A stretch of 64,000 bases of DNA from Sphingobacteriales bacterium (lineage in GTDB: Bacteria > Bacteroidota > Bacteroidia > Chitinophagales > Chitinophagaceae), in the NCBI GenBank assembly GCA_012270485.1, contig JAAXIF010000019.1, forward strand, positions 47,500 through 111,499. The letters run 5' to 3'. The notes under the pieces were generated by a model that was given only the letters and a program-made list of their open reading frames with translations, had not been told where the DNA came from and did not search any database. The translations under genes and the position numbers were made by a program. Within the stretch, counting starts at the first letter, position 1, and every line of letters starts with the position of its first letter. Positions 17,473 to 28,291 of the stretch are shown piece by piece.

Positions 17473-17820
17473 TTATATTTCGAATGGCATGATTGGGCGA
17501 ATTTCTACTGATCCTTTTTCATATTTCAGAATGGGACAGCTTTTTGACCAGTCTGTTACTTCCGCTATACTTTCTGCCTTACAGATCAGATAGCCGGTCA
17601 ATAAAATCTGTTGCTGAATAAAAGACCCTTTTTGTATCCCTTTCTGATCAACAATGGTTCCATAGAATTCAATCGGCTTACTCGATACCAGTTTTCCCTG
17701 CATCGCAATATTGCCGATCCATTGCTGCCACTTGGGCATGTCTTCGAGCATATCTTCCGGTGAATTGATATACTGTCCGTTACCGGATTGATTGTAGAAC
17801 AATAACAGATACTCTTTCAT
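17473..17820 (-). CDS. YCII-related domain protein
   Basis: A 115-residue protein of the YCII/DGPF group. Typical features are the N-terminal KEYLLLFYNQSG, a PEDMLEDMPKWQQWIGNIAMQGKL helix, and a C-terminal GSVEIRPIMPF strand. Some relatives have enzymatic roles, but most are uncharacterised. It is cytoplasmic and lies directly upstream of the DoxX-like gene, with the Crp-type regulator further upstream. Confidence 0.8.
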   Translation of the reverse strand: MKEYLLLFYNQSGNGQYINSPEDMLEDMPKWQQWIGNIAMQGKLVSSKPIEFYGTIVDQKGIQKGSFIQQQILLTGYLICKAESIAEVTDWSKSCPILKYEKGSVEIRPIMPFEI

Positions 17821-17903
17821 AATGATGATGATTTAAGTTTGAAAAATGATCATCACAAAAATGAAAAAGCTAATATGGATGGCTCTTGATAAATGTCAAT
17901 ATT

Positions 17904-18473
17904 TTACAACTTGCCCTTTAATCTGGTATAAGTTTCAGGAGAGATACCAAGATAAGACGCGATCATTTTACTAGATAAGCGAGTGAAAAGTTTAGGCTGA
18001 TGATCCATCATCCAACGCAAACGTTCCAATGCATCCATCGATACAAAACTATTGATACGATATACTGAGTTAGCATAAGAAAGCTCGAGTATTTGTCTAT
18101 ACATTTTTTCAAATTGAGGGAACCGTGCAGATAAATCCATAAAATGCTCTCGACTGATGCATAACACCTGCGAAGGTTCGGCTGCACGAAAAAATTCCTT
18201 GGAGGGTACTTGTTGCAAAAAACTATTGATCTCCATCAACCAGTGTTCTTCTAGAATAAAATCTCTTGTTGTTTCATTACCAACCGCATCGATGGTGAAT
18301 ACTTGAATAACTCCATTTACAATGAAATAACAAGACCTACATAGCTCTCCTTCTCTTAACAAGTAATCATTTCTTTTCAACTCCAGTGGCTGGAAATAAG
18401 AGATTACTTCTTCCAATCCCGCTGTATCGGTACCAAGTTTCGCTCTGATATGTTGTTCTAATACCTGATGCAT
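17904..18473 (-). CDS. Crp/Fnr family transcriptional regulator
   Basis: A 189-residue regulator with an N-terminal cyclic-nucleotide-binding-like beta barrel (RNDYLLREGELCRSCYFIVNGVIQVF) and a C-terminal helix-turn-helix (SKMIASYLGISPETYTRLKGKL). It lacks Fnr cysteine spacing for an iron-sulfur cluster and may sense a small molecule or only form the fold. It probably governs the YCII-DoxX genes downstream. Confidence 0.9.
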   Translation of the reverse strand: MHQVLEQHIRAKLGTDTAGLEEVISYFQPLELKRNDYLLREGELCRSCYFIVNGVIQVFTIDAVGNETTRDFILEEHWLMEINSFLQQVPSKEFFRAAEPSQVLCISREHFMDLSARFPQFEKMYRQILELSYANSVYRINSFVSMDALERLRWMMDHQPKLFTRLSSKMIASYLGISPETYTRLKGKL

Positions 18474-18625
18474 ATGTTTACTGATTGAAAGATGCGTAAT
18501 GAAAGTTACCTAATAATACAGAATGCTGTCAACCCAATGAACAAAAAAGAGGAAGTCTCAAAAGTAAAAAGAAGGCTTTGAGAATCGCCTAAATGAAAAC
18601 TTTCTCCATCAGGTACCCGAATAAA

Positions 18626-18659
18626 AAGAGGCTGTATCGGACTTTTGATACAGCCTCTT
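18626..18659 (-). terminator. Rho-independent terminator of the ATP synthase operon
   Basis: A perfect 13-bp stem (18626-18638 with 18647-18659) is followed on the minus strand by a T-rich tail, 20 nt after the atpA stop. It closes the operon after atpA. Confidence 0.9.
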
Positions 18660-18679
18660 GTATAACAGTTTAGGACTAA

Positions 18680-20257
18680 TTATTTGTATTGAGGCATCAA
18701 GCTCTTCGCCAGTTCAACCATTTTGTTGATACCGTCTTCAGGCAGATTACCTTTTTTGAATTCAGCCAATACATCCGGCAGTTTGTTTTCCATTTCCATG
18801 AGGAAGTGTGCTTCAAAGTCTTTTACTTTTTTCACAGCTACTTCACGCAACAAACCTTGTGTACCTAAGTAGATGATCGCTACCTGCTTTTCAACAGAGA
18901 ATGGAGTGTACTGAGGTTGTTTCAGGATCTCTACGTTACGAGCACCTTTATCCAATACCAGTTTGGTAGCAGCATCCAAATCACCACCGAACTTAGAGAA
19001 GGCTTCCATCTCACGATAAAGTGCCTGATCCAGTTTCAGTGTACCTGCTACTTTCTTCATGGATTTGATCTGTGCATTACCACCCACACGGCTTACAGAG
19101 ATACCTACGTTGATCGCCGGACGGATACCTGCGTTGAACAAGTTACCTTCCAAGAAGATCTGTCCGTCAGTGATAGAAATTACGTTGGTAGGAATATATG
19201 CAGAAACGTCACCTGCTTGTGTTTCGATGATCGGCAAAGCAGTCAATGAACCACCACCTTTTACAAGGTGCTTGATAGACTCAGGAAGATCGTTCATGTT
19301 TTTAGCAACATCATCGTTAGCGATCACTTTTGCAGCACGCTCTAACAAACGGCTATGCAAGTAGAATACGTCACCAGGATACGCTTCACGTCCCGGAGGT
19401 CTTCTCAACAACAGAGAAACTTCACGGTAAGCAACCGCTTGCTTAGACAGATCATCATAAATGATCAAAGCAGGACGACCGGTATCACGGAAGAACTCTC
19501 CAATAGCCGCACCAGCGAATGGAGCATAGAACTGTTGAGGAGCCGGATCAGATGCAGATGCAGATACGATAGTAGTATAAGCCATTGCTCCGTTATCAGC
19601 CAAAGTCTTCATTACACCTGCAACGGTAGAAGCTTTTTGTCCGATCGCAACATATATACAATATACAGGCTTACCTGCATCGTAAAATTCTTTCTGATTG
19701 ATGATGGTATCGATACAGATGGCAGTTTTACCGGTCTGACGGTCACCAATTACCAATTCACGCTGACCACGACCTACAGGGATCATTGCATCAATCGCTT
19801 TGATACCGGTTTGTAATGGTTCTTTAACCGGCTCACGATAAATTACACCCGGTGCTTTACGCTCCAAAGGCATTTCATATAAATCGCCAGTGATTGGACC
19901 TTTACCGTCGATAGGTTCACCAAGGGTATTGATCACACGACCAACCACACCTTCACCTACTTTGATAGAGGCGATTTTACCGGTTCTTTTTACTTTGGCG
20001 CCTTCTTTGATTTCACCACTCTCTCCCATCAATACCACACCCACATTGTCTTCTTCAAGATTTAGGGCGATGGCTTTGGTGCCATTTTCAAATTCAACCA
20101 GTTCACCACTGCGTACGCCATTCAGGCCATACACACGGGCGATACCGTCACCCACCTGTAATACGGTACCCACTTCTTCTAAATCGGCAGATACATTGAA
20201 ATTGCTGAGCTGCTGTCTCAGTATCGCTGATATTTCATCGGGTTTAATGTCCACCAT
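18680..20257 (-). CDS. atpA: ATP synthase F1 subunit alpha
   Basis: The 525-residue alpha subunit of F1. The P-loop GDRQTGKT is at about 171-178 and the family signature [14 protein letters not shown] is present. The N-terminal [14 protein letters not shown] is the stator-contacting region. It forms the catalytic hexamer with beta. It is the last gene of the atpB-E-F-H-A run. In many bacteria atpG follows; here a terminator does, so gamma, beta and epsilon must be encoded elsewhere. Confidence 0.98.
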   Translation of the reverse strand: MVDIKPDEISAILRQQLSNFNVSADLEEVGTVLQVGDGIARVYGLNGVRSGELVEFENGTKAIALNLEEDNVGVVLMGESGEIKEGAKVKRTGKIASIKVGEGVVGRVINTLGEPIDGKGPITGDLYEMPLERKAPGVIYREPVKEPLQTGIKAIDAMIPVGRGQRELVIGDRQTGKTAICIDTIINQKEFYDAGKPVYCIYVAIGQKASTVAGVMKTLADNGAMAYTTIVSASASDPAPQQFYAPFAGAAIGEFFRDTGRPALIIYDDLSKQAVAYREVSLLLRRPPGREAYPGDVFYLHSRLLERAAKVIANDDVAKNMNDLPESIKHLVKGGGSLTALPIIETQAGDVSAYIPTNVISITDGQIFLEGNLFNAGIRPAINVGISVSRVGGNAQIKSMKKVAGTLKLDQALYREMEAFSKFGGDLDAATKLVLDKGARNVEILKQPQYTPFSVEKQVAIIYLGTQGLLREVAVKKVKDFEAHFLMEMENKLPDVLAEFKKGNLPEDGINKMVELAKSLMPQYK

Positions 20258-20290
20258 ACTGTATTCTTTTAATAATGATTGTGTTTGTTA

Positions 20291-20854
20291 TTATCGTAAC
20301 TGCTGAACGTATAAATTCTGCAGGAACTGTTTTTTAATGTCTTTTAGGTCGCGCAAGATGCTTGCATCAACCAAGTTGTTATTGAATTCCAAAACAAATC
20401 CACCGATCAGGCTTTCATCTGTTTTGGTTTCCAATTCTATATTGGCAAAGCTTTTCTCAGCTTTTACTTTCTGCTCGATCGATTTTTTTAATTCTTCGCT
20501 TACTGGCACAGCAGTAGTTAATACTACTTTATGAATGCCTTTGATTTCATTGTATTGATCAATGAATGCATTAGCGATCTCATACAAATCTCCTTCACGT
20601 CCTTTTTTTACCAATAGCGTATTAAATGCTGCAGTTAACTCACTCACTTTACCATTAGTAACGCTATTGATAATACTATTCTTCTGATCTGCTTTAATAA
20701 CCGGACTCTTCAGGAGGTTTACAAAATCTCTGCTGCTTTTACAAACAGCCTGCAGGTACTTCATATCTGCGTACACCGTTTCCAGCTGACCTTTCTCTGT
20801 TGCGAGGTCAACCAGGCTCTTAGCGTATCTTCCTGCTAAACGTGGATTCTGCAT
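20291..20854 (-). CDS. atpH: ATP synthase F1 subunit delta
   Basis: The 187-residue OSCP/delta subunit, the stator link between F1 and subunit b. Typical segments are the N-terminal RLAGRYAKSLVDLATEKGQ and the C-terminal DESLIGGFVLEFNNNLVDASILRDLKDIKKQFL. The order and strand match the operon. It is separated from atpF upstream by 123 nt containing octamer AATTTGAA repeats, unusual within an atp operon. Confidence 0.96.
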   Translation of the reverse strand: MQNPRLAGRYAKSLVDLATEKGQLETVYADMKYLQAVCKSSRDFVNLLKSPVIKADQKNSIINSVTNGKVSELTAAFNTLLVKKGREGDLYEIANAFIDQYNEIKGIHKVVLTTAVPVSEELKKSIEQKVKAEKSFANIELETKTDESLIGGFVLEFNNNLVDASILRDLKDIKKQFLQNLYVQQLR

Positions 20855-20861
20855 GTATTTT

Positions 20862-20973
20862 AATTTGAAAATTTGAGAATTTGAAAATTTGAAAATGGCA
20901 TTTTGGAGATTTGAAAGTTAAAATGAAGTCTTTTCCTCATTTTCAAATTTTCAAATAACCACATTTTCAAATT
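20862..20973. repeat. AATTTGAA octamer repeats inside the atp operon
   Basis: Four consecutive 8-bp units (AATTTGAA type) at 20862-20893 face inverted TTCAAATT units at 20941-20973, forming an imperfect inverted repeat between atpF and atpH. The period here is 8, not the 7 seen elsewhere. Confidence 0.7.
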
Positions 20974-20977
20974 GGTT

Positions 20978-21487
20978 TTAATTCAGCTTCACTCCTTCCG
21001 CCAACTGCTTGATATAGTTTTCCTGATCAGCTTTGTTAGCAAGTTCTTTACGTAATACTTTTTCTGCTACTTCAACCACTAAAGAACCCACTTGATTCTT
21101 AACATCCGTTAAAGCAGCATTTTTTTGCTGATTGATAGCCACTTGAGCATCAGCAACAATTCTATCGTATTCGTTCTTCGCTTTCTCTTTAGCATCAGCA
21201 ACCATTTTATCAGCAGTTTCTTTTGCTTCTTTGATCATCTGTGCTCTTTCTTCACGGGCTTTTGCCAGTAATGCTTCGTTTTCACTCTGCATAGCAGCGA
21301 TATCAGCCTTCATTTTATCGGCTTTGCTCAAAGCATCTTCAATTCCTTGTTCACGATCATGAATTGCTTTCAGCATAGGTTTCCATGCGAAAGCACGCAA
21401 TACAAAGAATAAAACGATGAATGCAATTGTATTCCAAAATACTAATCCGATATCAGGTAATACCAGCGGGTTGATCTCTAATAACAT
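20978..21487 (-). CDS. atpF: ATP synthase F0 subunit b
   Basis: The 169-residue b subunit of the peripheral stalk: one N-terminal membrane segment (VFWNTIAFIVLFFVLRAF) followed by a long charged coiled coil (HDREQGIEDALSKADKMKADIAAMQSENEALLAKAREERAQ). It dimerises and holds F1 against the a subunit. It lies between atpE and atpH on the same strand. Confidence 0.97.
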   Translation of the reverse strand: MLLEINPLVLPDIGLVFWNTIAFIVLFFVLRAFAWKPMLKAIHDREQGIEDALSKADKMKADIAAMQSENEALLAKAREERAQMIKEAKETADKMVADAKEKAKNEYDRIVADAQVAINQQKNAALTDVKNQVGSLVVEVAEKVLRKELANKADQENYIKQLAEGVKLN

Positions 21488-21582
21488 AAACTATGTTTAT
21501 ACAGCGTTTGAAATTTCTTTCTTTGAAAGTTATACGGACCCTTCCGCCCTTTGCATGGGGTCCGTATAAAAAGTTGAACGGA

Positions 21583-22922
<1,340 letters not shown>

Positions 22923-23002
22923 ACCTGTCTCGAAATTTGCGGCAAAGATAGGGGTAAAGGGGGTGAAAAAGGAAAGTCTAAGCCGGAAAACAAAGAAAAA
23001 AA

Positions 23003-23497
23003 TCAACCTTGATCTTTAGGGTCATTTTTCAATAAGTTTTTGATTTTTTCAAGGTAAATCAAATCCACCTGATCCTTAGGTCTGTTAGCGGCTTTTTTAG
23101 ACTCCATCAGGTGGTTGATGTGTAAAAAAGGCACTTTTATATCGTTAATTTCAGCAATAGAAGCTTTGGCCAGACATTCATCAAATCCAAAACCTTCCAA
23201 CCCTTTCACATCTACCATTAAATCCAGCCGAAAACCGTTATTTAGGTTAAAATGAGTCCAACCGGGTATAATCTGAAGTGTTTCCAACATGAAATAATCG
23301 ACCTGACTGTATTTTTTCATGGCTTTTCGAAAATTCAAACGGTTTTCCGGGGTATCTTTAATCCAAACATCAATGTCATCTGTAGTTCGCTGAAAGCCGT
23401 GCAAATTGGTAGCCACTCCACCAATCATGATGTAAAGAACACCCGCCTCATTCAAAGACGACCAGAATTCTAATAAATCTTCGTCAAATACATCCAT
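23003..23497 (-). CDS. Nucleotidyltransferase-fold protein (AbiEii/DUF6036-like)
   Basis: A 164-residue protein with the nucleotidyltransferase fold. The motif GGVATNLHGFQRTTDDIDVWI gives the GG followed by a DxD pair; a third acidic residue is in FRLDLMVDVKG. It resembles the DUF6036/AbiEii-like group, some members of which are toxins of type IV toxin-antitoxin systems. It lies 3 nt downstream of a 76-residue helical protein gene that could be its partner. The reaction and target are unknown. Confidence 0.75.
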   Translation of the reverse strand: MDVFDEDLLEFWSSLNEAGVLYIMIGGVATNLHGFQRTTDDIDVWIKDTPENRLNFRKAMKKYSQVDYFMLETLQIIPGWTHFNLNNGFRLDLMVDVKGLEGFGFDECLAKASIAEINDIKVPFLHINHLMESKKAANRPKDQVDLIYLEKIKNLLKNDPKDQG

Positions 23498-23499
23498 AA

Positions 23500-23730
23500 T
23501 TATTTAGGTTGGTCAGTATCATTGATTGGCTGATGACTAATTTTTGCTTTACTGAACATCAAATTCATTTTAATGAGTTTGGTCATCACTTTAAACCTTT
23601 CCGTATGAGTTCTCTTAAGAGCGCGCAATAATTGTTGCTCTTCTTCTGAAGGTCCGTATGAATAGTGCGACTCTTCTACTTTTGAAGATTCATTTTGGGG
23701 AATCATATTTTGAGAAGAATGATCTGCCAT
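23500..23730 (-). CDS. Small charged helical protein, partner of the nucleotidyltransferase
   Basis: A 76-residue protein (MADHSSQNMIPQ...). The N-terminal third is polar and probably disordered; the rest is one helical stretch, EEEQQLLRALKRTHTERFKVMTKLIKMNLMFSKAK. The frame stays open upstream to 23895, but that part is antiparallel to no homology and overlaps the exporter gene, so the start at 23730, 1 nt after the exporter stop, is preferred. Size, spacing and position upstream of a nucleotidyltransferase fit a small regulatory or antitoxin-like partner. This is inference; I do not recognise the family. Confidence 0.6.
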   Translation of the reverse strand: MADHSSQNMIPQNESSKVEESHYSYGPSEEEQQLLRALKRTHTERFKVMTKLIKMNLMFSKAKISHQPINDTDQPK

Positions 23731-23731
23731 T

Positions 23732-25549
23732 TTATACCAATGCAGTCTTCTTTTTTTCAAACTGCATCTCATGCAATTTAGCATAAAATCCGCCCATGAG
23801 CAAGAGTTCATCATGACTGCCGATCTCTTTAATCTCACCCTTATCCAACACGATAATTTTATCTGCTTTGCGTATAGTAGAAAGTCTGTGAGCAATCACG
23901 ATAGACGTTCTGCCTGAGATGAGTTTATCGATGGCTTTTTCAATCAGCATTTCACTTTCCGTATCAATGGAAGATGTGGCTTCATCCAATATCAAAATAG
24001 AGGGATTGTATAACAAAGCTCTGATAAAGGAAAGCAATTGTCTTTGTCCCAAACTCAACGTGCTGCCTCTTTCCATCACATTGTAATCATATCCACCGGG
24101 CAATTGCATAATGAAATCATGCACGCCTATCAGCTTTGCAGCTTCTACCACTTGCTCTTTATGAATAGATGGATCGCGAAGTGTAATATTATCCATTACA
24201 GAACCGGAAAAAAGAAACACATCTTGCAAAACCACACCCATGCTTTTTCTTAAACGGTCAATATCATAGTCATTGATATTTACCCCATCAATTCTGATCA
24301 CTCCTTTTTGGATATGATATAATCTATTCAGTAAACTGATAATAGATGTTTTGCCACTACCGGTATGCCCAACCAACGCTACCGTTTCACCGGCTTTCAC
24401 TTGGAAGCTGATATTTTTCAACACAAAGTTTCCATCTACATAAGCAAATGATACTTGTTCAAAATCAATATCCCCTTTAATATGAGTTGGCTGAAAATTA
24501 CCATGATCTTTTACACTCAATTCATCACTATTGTCTAATACTTTGAACACTCTTTCAGCAGCTACCATCCCCATTTGCAAGACATTAAACTTATCTGCAA
24601 TCACACGTAATGGACGAAATATCTGATTCAGGTATAAAATGAATGCCATTAACAATCCTGCATCCAATGATTTTCCAGCGATCCACCATACGAGTAATCC
24701 GGTGCTTAAAGCAAGTACTACTTCCACAATTGGGAAAAAAACAGAATACGCAAAAATGGCTTTGATATTGGCATTCCGATGTTCTGCATTGATTTTTTTA
24801 AATTTATGCATCTCCCGCTCTTCCGCAGCAAAAGCTTGCACTACTTGCATTCCCGTAATATGCTCTTGAACAAAAGCATTCAAACTAGCGACCGCATTTC
24901 TAACCTTGATAAAACTTTTGTTTACACTTTCTTTAAAATAATAAGTAGCAATGATCATGATTGGAAAGGGTGCCAGACTAATCAATGTCAACCGCCAATC
25001 CATCCAAAACATCGTTGCCAGTGTGATGATGATGGTAAGCAAATCTGCTATGATCGGAATAAGACCATCTGAAAAAATATCATTGATGCGTTCTATATCA
25101 TCAATGGTTCTGGTGGTAAGCGTACCGATAGGAGTTTTGTCGAACTGACGAAGATTTAACCCAAGTATCTTTTTATACACCGCAATACGCATATCCTTTA
25201 CCACATGTTGTCCCATGGATGCAGTAATAAAGCTGAAAATGAATCGGATCGATGTTTCCACTACCAGGAATACGATCTGAAAAAGCGTTACCGAAATAAT
25301 AAATCGACTGGCATCCGAGAGATCGGTATTGAACAGAACCGTTTCAAGCCATCCGGGAATCTGCACAGACTTACCGGTTGCCGTATCCACCGTTAACTGA
25401 ATCAGATAGGGTCTGATGGGTGCAAATAAAGCCATTACCACAGCCAAAATCAAACTGAGATAGAACATTCCTCTATAAGGCCTCACAAAATGGAATACCC
25501 TGCCTAGTAAGGAAAAATCAAATACCTTTTTTTTACTCGTTTCAGTCAT
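23732..25549 (-). CDS. MsbA-like ABC exporter (fused permease-ATPase)
   Basis: A half-transporter of about 605 residues: an N-terminal six-helix exporter domain (RPYRGMFYLSLILAVVMALFAPI onward) and a C-terminal ATPase with Walker A GHTGSGKTS, signature LSLGQRQLL, Walker B ILILDEATSSID and the H-loop IAHRLSTI. It works as a dimer in the inner membrane, exporting lipid A, other lipids or drugs. The start is set at 25549 (MTETSKKKVFDF) rather than 25573. It is followed directly by the small protein and nucleotidyltransferase genes. Confidence 0.9.
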   Translation of the reverse strand: MTETSKKKVFDFSLLGRVFHFVRPYRGMFYLSLILAVVMALFAPIRPYLIQLTVDTATGKSVQIPGWLETVLFNTDLSDASRFIISVTLFQIVFLVVETSIRFIFSFITASMGQHVVKDMRIAVYKKILGLNLRQFDKTPIGTLTTRTIDDIERINDIFSDGLIPIIADLLTIIITLATMFWMDWRLTLISLAPFPIMIIATYYFKESVNKSFIKVRNAVASLNAFVQEHITGMQVVQAFAAEEREMHKFKKINAEHRNANIKAIFAYSVFFPIVEVVLALSTGLLVWWIAGKSLDAGLLMAFILYLNQIFRPLRVIADKFNVLQMGMVAAERVFKVLDNSDELSVKDHGNFQPTHIKGDIDFEQVSFAYVDGNFVLKNISFQVKAGETVALVGHTGSGKTSIISLLNRLYHIQKGVIRIDGVNINDYDIDRLRKSMGVVLQDVFLFSGSVMDNITLRDPSIHKEQVVEAAKLIGVHDFIMQLPGGYDYNVMERGSTLSLGQRQLLSFIRALLYNPSILILDEATSSIDTESEMLIEKAIDKLISGRTSIVIAHRLSTIRKADKIIVLDKGEIKEIGSHDELLLMGGFYAKLHEMQFEKKKTALV

Positions 25550-25617
25550 GACAGTTGCCAAAGGTAACAACAAAGGCTTGGCAGTGTTTACCGATGCTGT
25601 AATTTTTGGGAATCACA

Positions 25618-25680
25618 GTCCATGGTCGATGGTCCATAGTCCATGGCGTATGGTTCATGGCGTATAGTCGATAGTCCATG
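25618..25680. repeat. Heptamer block 1 upstream of rel
   Basis: Nine consecutive 7-bp units without indels (GTCCATG, GTCGATG, GCGTATG and similar). The first base is always G and the fifth and sixth are always AT. Confidence 0.9.
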
Positions 25681-25749
25681 TCCTGTAATAAATACTTTAT
25701 TCTTTACTTATATGAATACAAGCGACGCTTGTACATTCCCATTTTCCTA

Positions 25750-25812
25750 CCATATGCTATGGACCATGGACTATACGCTGTGGACTATTGACCATGGACG
25801 ATCGACTACACA
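25750..25812. repeat. Heptamer block 2 upstream of rel
   Basis: Nine consecutive units in the opposite orientation to block 1 (CTATGGA, CCATGGA, CTATTGA and similar), so blocks 1 and 2 form an imperfect inverted pair across a 69-nt spacer. Confidence 0.9.
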
Positions 25813-25828
25813 CATCCCATTTTCCCTA

Positions 25829-25884
25829 CCATAAGCCATGAACAATAAGCCATTTGCTATGGACCATAAGCCATCGACTATTCG
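25829..25884. repeat. Heptamer block 3 upstream of rel
   Basis: Eight consecutive units (CCATAAG, CTATGGA, CCATCGA and similar) ending 17 nt before the rel start. The orientation is the same as block 2. Confidence 0.85.
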
Positions 25885-25901
25885 TATATTCGTAGTCAGA
25901 T

Positions 25902-28160
25902 ATGGAGCAAGCGAAAGATACGACTGCGGAGGTGGTGTTACCTCGTTATAACCTGAACCCAGATCAGGAAAAAAATGAAATATTAAGGCATTACCGCGCC
26001 CTTTTGAGAAGCTTGAAATCAAAGCTAAAGAAAGGCGATAAGGAATTGGTACGTCATGCTTTTCAAATGGCCGCCGATGCGCATAAAACCATGCGAAGAA
26101 AAAGTGGCGAACCCTATATTCTTCATCCCATAGCCGTTGCCATGATTTGTGTGGAAGAAATCGGACTAGGGGTAAGAAGTACCATTTGTGCTTTGCTACA
26201 TGATACGGTTGAAGACACAGATATATCGCTGGAAGATATCGAACGTGAATTCGGAACAGAGATCGCAAGAATTGTGGATGGTCTGACCAAGATCTCCACC
26301 GTAATGGATACCAATACTTCTCAACAGGCTGAGAATTTTAAGAAAATCCTTTTAACACTTACTGATGATCCGCGTGTGATCCTGATCAAACTGGCAGACC
26401 GCTTACACAATATGCGTACGCTGGATCATATGAAACGCGAAAAACAGTTGAAGATCGCATCAGAAACGGTTTGGGTGTATGCTCCATTGGCACACCGGAT
26501 GGGATTGTACAATATCAAGACCGAGTTGGAAGACCTGTCCATGAAATACATGGAGCCGGAAGCCTATCGGGATATTGCTAAAAAACTTGCAGAAACCAAA
26601 CGCGAAAGAACCCGTTACATCAATGAGTTTATTCGTCCCATAAAAGAAAAAATGCAGGCCGCCAATTTCAATTTTGAAATTTATGGTCGCCCAAAAAGTA
26701 TTCATTCTATTTGGAACAAGATCAAAAAGAAGGGCGTTGCTTTTGAGGAAGTATATGATTTGTTCGCTATTCGTGTAATACTGGACTCACCTACTGAAAA
26801 AGAAAAAGAGGATTGCTGGAAAGTCTATTCCATGATCACGGATGAATACATGCCTTCGCCTGAACGTTTACGTGATTGGTTGAGCAATCCCAAAAGCAAT
26901 GGTTATGAAGCTTTACATACGACTGTAATGGGACCTCAAGGTAAATGGGTAGAAGTACAAATTCGTACCAAGCGTATGAATGAGATTGCAGAAAAAGGTT
27001 TGGCAGCCCATTACAAATACAAAGAAGGTAATAATGAGGAAGACAGATTTGATAAATGGTTTGGTCAGATCAGGGAAGTATTGAGTACACAGGATACAGA
27101 AGGAGTCGACTTCTTACAGGATTTCAAAACATCTTTTCTAGCCGAAGAAATTTATGTGTATACTCCAAAAGGTGAAGTGAAAATGTTGCCGATGGGAAGT
27201 ACGGCGTTGGATTTCGCTTTCTCTATTCACTCAGCCATCGGTAGTAAATGTATTGGTGCCAAAGTACATCATAAACTGGTGCCTATCAGCCATAAATTAA
27301 GAAGTGGTGACCAGATTGAGATCATTACCAGTAATAAACAAAAACCATCCGAAGACTGGCTGGGCTTTGTAGTAACGGCGAAGGCGAGAAATAAAATCAA
27401 AGATGCTTTAAGAGAAGAAAAACGAAAAGTAGCGGAAGATGGTAAATACCTGCTCCAAAGAAAACTGGAAAGCATGGGTGCAGCATATAGCCAATACAAT
27501 ATTGAAGAACTGGTTCAATTTTATAAACTTCCTTCATCACTGGATCTGCATTATAGAATCGCTACCAAGGTTCTCGATCTAAAAGAGCTGAAAGACTTCC
27601 AGGTATTGGGCGATAAAATAGAAATCCCCAAACCCAAACCTGTGATCCAGGAAATCATTACGGATCCGGTACAAAAAACATATAGTAAAAAAGAATCTGA
27701 GCTCATCATTTTCGGGGAAAGCAGTGATAAGATCATGTACACCCTCGCTAAATGCTGTAATCCTATACCTGGAGATGATGTGTTTGGTTTTGTTAGCACC
27801 GGTAAAGGGTTAATTATACATCGAACCGGTTGTCCAAATGCAGCACAATTACTCGCGAATTATGGCCATAGGGTTGTAAAAACCAAGTGGGCTAAGAACA
27901 AAGAAATCTCATTCCTTACCGGACTCAAAATCATTGGGTTGGATGATGTGGGCGTGGTCAATAAAATCACCAACGTCATTAGCGGCGACCTTCGGATTAA
28001 TATTGCAGGCTTGACCATTGAATCCAGTGAGGGCTTATTTGAAGGAACGATCAAAATATTTGTACACGATAAAGAGGAATTGGAAGAATTGGTTGAAAGA
28101 CTTAAATCACTCAATGGTATCCAAAGAGTGGATCGATTTGATACGGAAAATGAGAAGTGA
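25902..28160 (+). CDS. rel: Bifunctional (p)ppGpp synthetase/hydrolase (SpoT/Rel)
   Basis: A 752-residue stringent-response enzyme. The domains in order are: HD hydrolase with LLHDTVEDTD, synthetase (YGRPKSIHSIWNKIKKKG; YEALHTTVMGPQGKWVEVQIRT), TGS (EIYVYTPKGEVKMLPMGSTALDFAF), a zinc-finger-like region with LAKCCNPIPGDD, and a C-terminal ACT domain. The HD motif is intact, so both synthesis and hydrolysis of (p)ppGpp are expected. It is full length. Its upstream region is the most heptamer-rich gap in the window and it is followed by another inverted heptamer pair. Confidence 0.96.
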   Translation: MEQAKDTTAEVVLPRYNLNPDQEKNEILRHYRALLRSLKSKLKKGDKELVRHAFQMAADAHKTMRRKSGEPYILHPIAVAMICVEEIGLGVRSTICALLHDTVEDTDISLEDIEREFGTEIARIVDGLTKISTVMDTNTSQQAENFKKILLTLTDDPRVILIKLADRLHNMRTLDHMKREKQLKIASETVWVYAPLAHRMGLYNIKTELEDLSMKYMEPEAYRDIAKKLAETKRERTRYINEFIRPIKEKMQAANFNFEIYGRPKSIHSIWNKIKKKGVAFEEVYDLFAIRVILDSPTEKEKEDCWKVYSMITDEYMPSPERLRDWLSNPKSNGYEALHTTVMGPQGKWVEVQIRTKRMNEIAEKGLAAHYKYKEGNNEEDRFDKWFGQIREVLSTQDTEGVDFLQDFKTSFLAEEIYVYTPKGEVKMLPMGSTALDFAFSIHSAIGSKCIGAKVHHKLVPISHKLRSGDQIEIITSNKQKPSEDWLGFVVTAKARNKIKDALREEKRKVAEDGKYLLQRKLESMGAAYSQYNIEELVQFYKLPSSLDLHYRIATKVLDLKELKDFQVLGDKIEIPKPKPVIQEIITDPVQKTYSKKESELIIFGESSDKIMYTLAKCCNPIPGDDVFGFVSTGKGLIIHRTGCPNAAQLLANYGHRVVKTKWAKNKEISFLTGLKIIGLDDVGVVNKITNVISGDLRINIAGLTIESSEGLFEGTIKIFVHDKEELEELVERLKSLNGIQRVDRFDTENEK

Positions 28161-28167
28161 TGAGAGG

Positions 28168-28246
28168 GTTGATAGTTGTTAGTTGACAGTTGACAGGAAA
28201 ACCAGTCTTTCTTATTTCTGTCAACTGTCAACTAACAACTGTGAAC
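28168..28246. repeat. Inverted GTTGACA heptamer pair between rel and purA
   Basis: Four 7-bp units at 28168-28195 (GTTGATA, GTTGACA type) face four inverted units at 28219-28246 (TGTCAAC type), making a 28-bp stem with few mismatches and a 23-nt loop. It lies just after the rel stop and may act as a terminator or RNA-stability hairpin. Confidence 0.85.
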
Positions 28247-28291
28247 TTTATCCTCCCAAAAATATTCTTCCCAAAACCCCAAACTATCTCC

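Larger units (their letters stand above)
25550..25901. other. 352-bp gap filled by heptamer repeats
   Basis: This divergent gap between the exporter and spoT/rel genes has no convincing gene. About half is three heptamer blocks. The remainder (25681-25749) is A/T-rich and could hold a promoter. A long minus-strand open frame across 25771-26268 is a shadow of rel and the repeats. Confidence 0.8.

Noticed and set aside
18917..20306. Several plus-strand frames across atpA
   Set aside because: They are shadows of the conserved atpA coding sequence.
25618..25884. Heptamer blocks as a CRISPR-like array
   Set aside because: Units are 7 bp, contiguous and degenerate, with no unique spacers.
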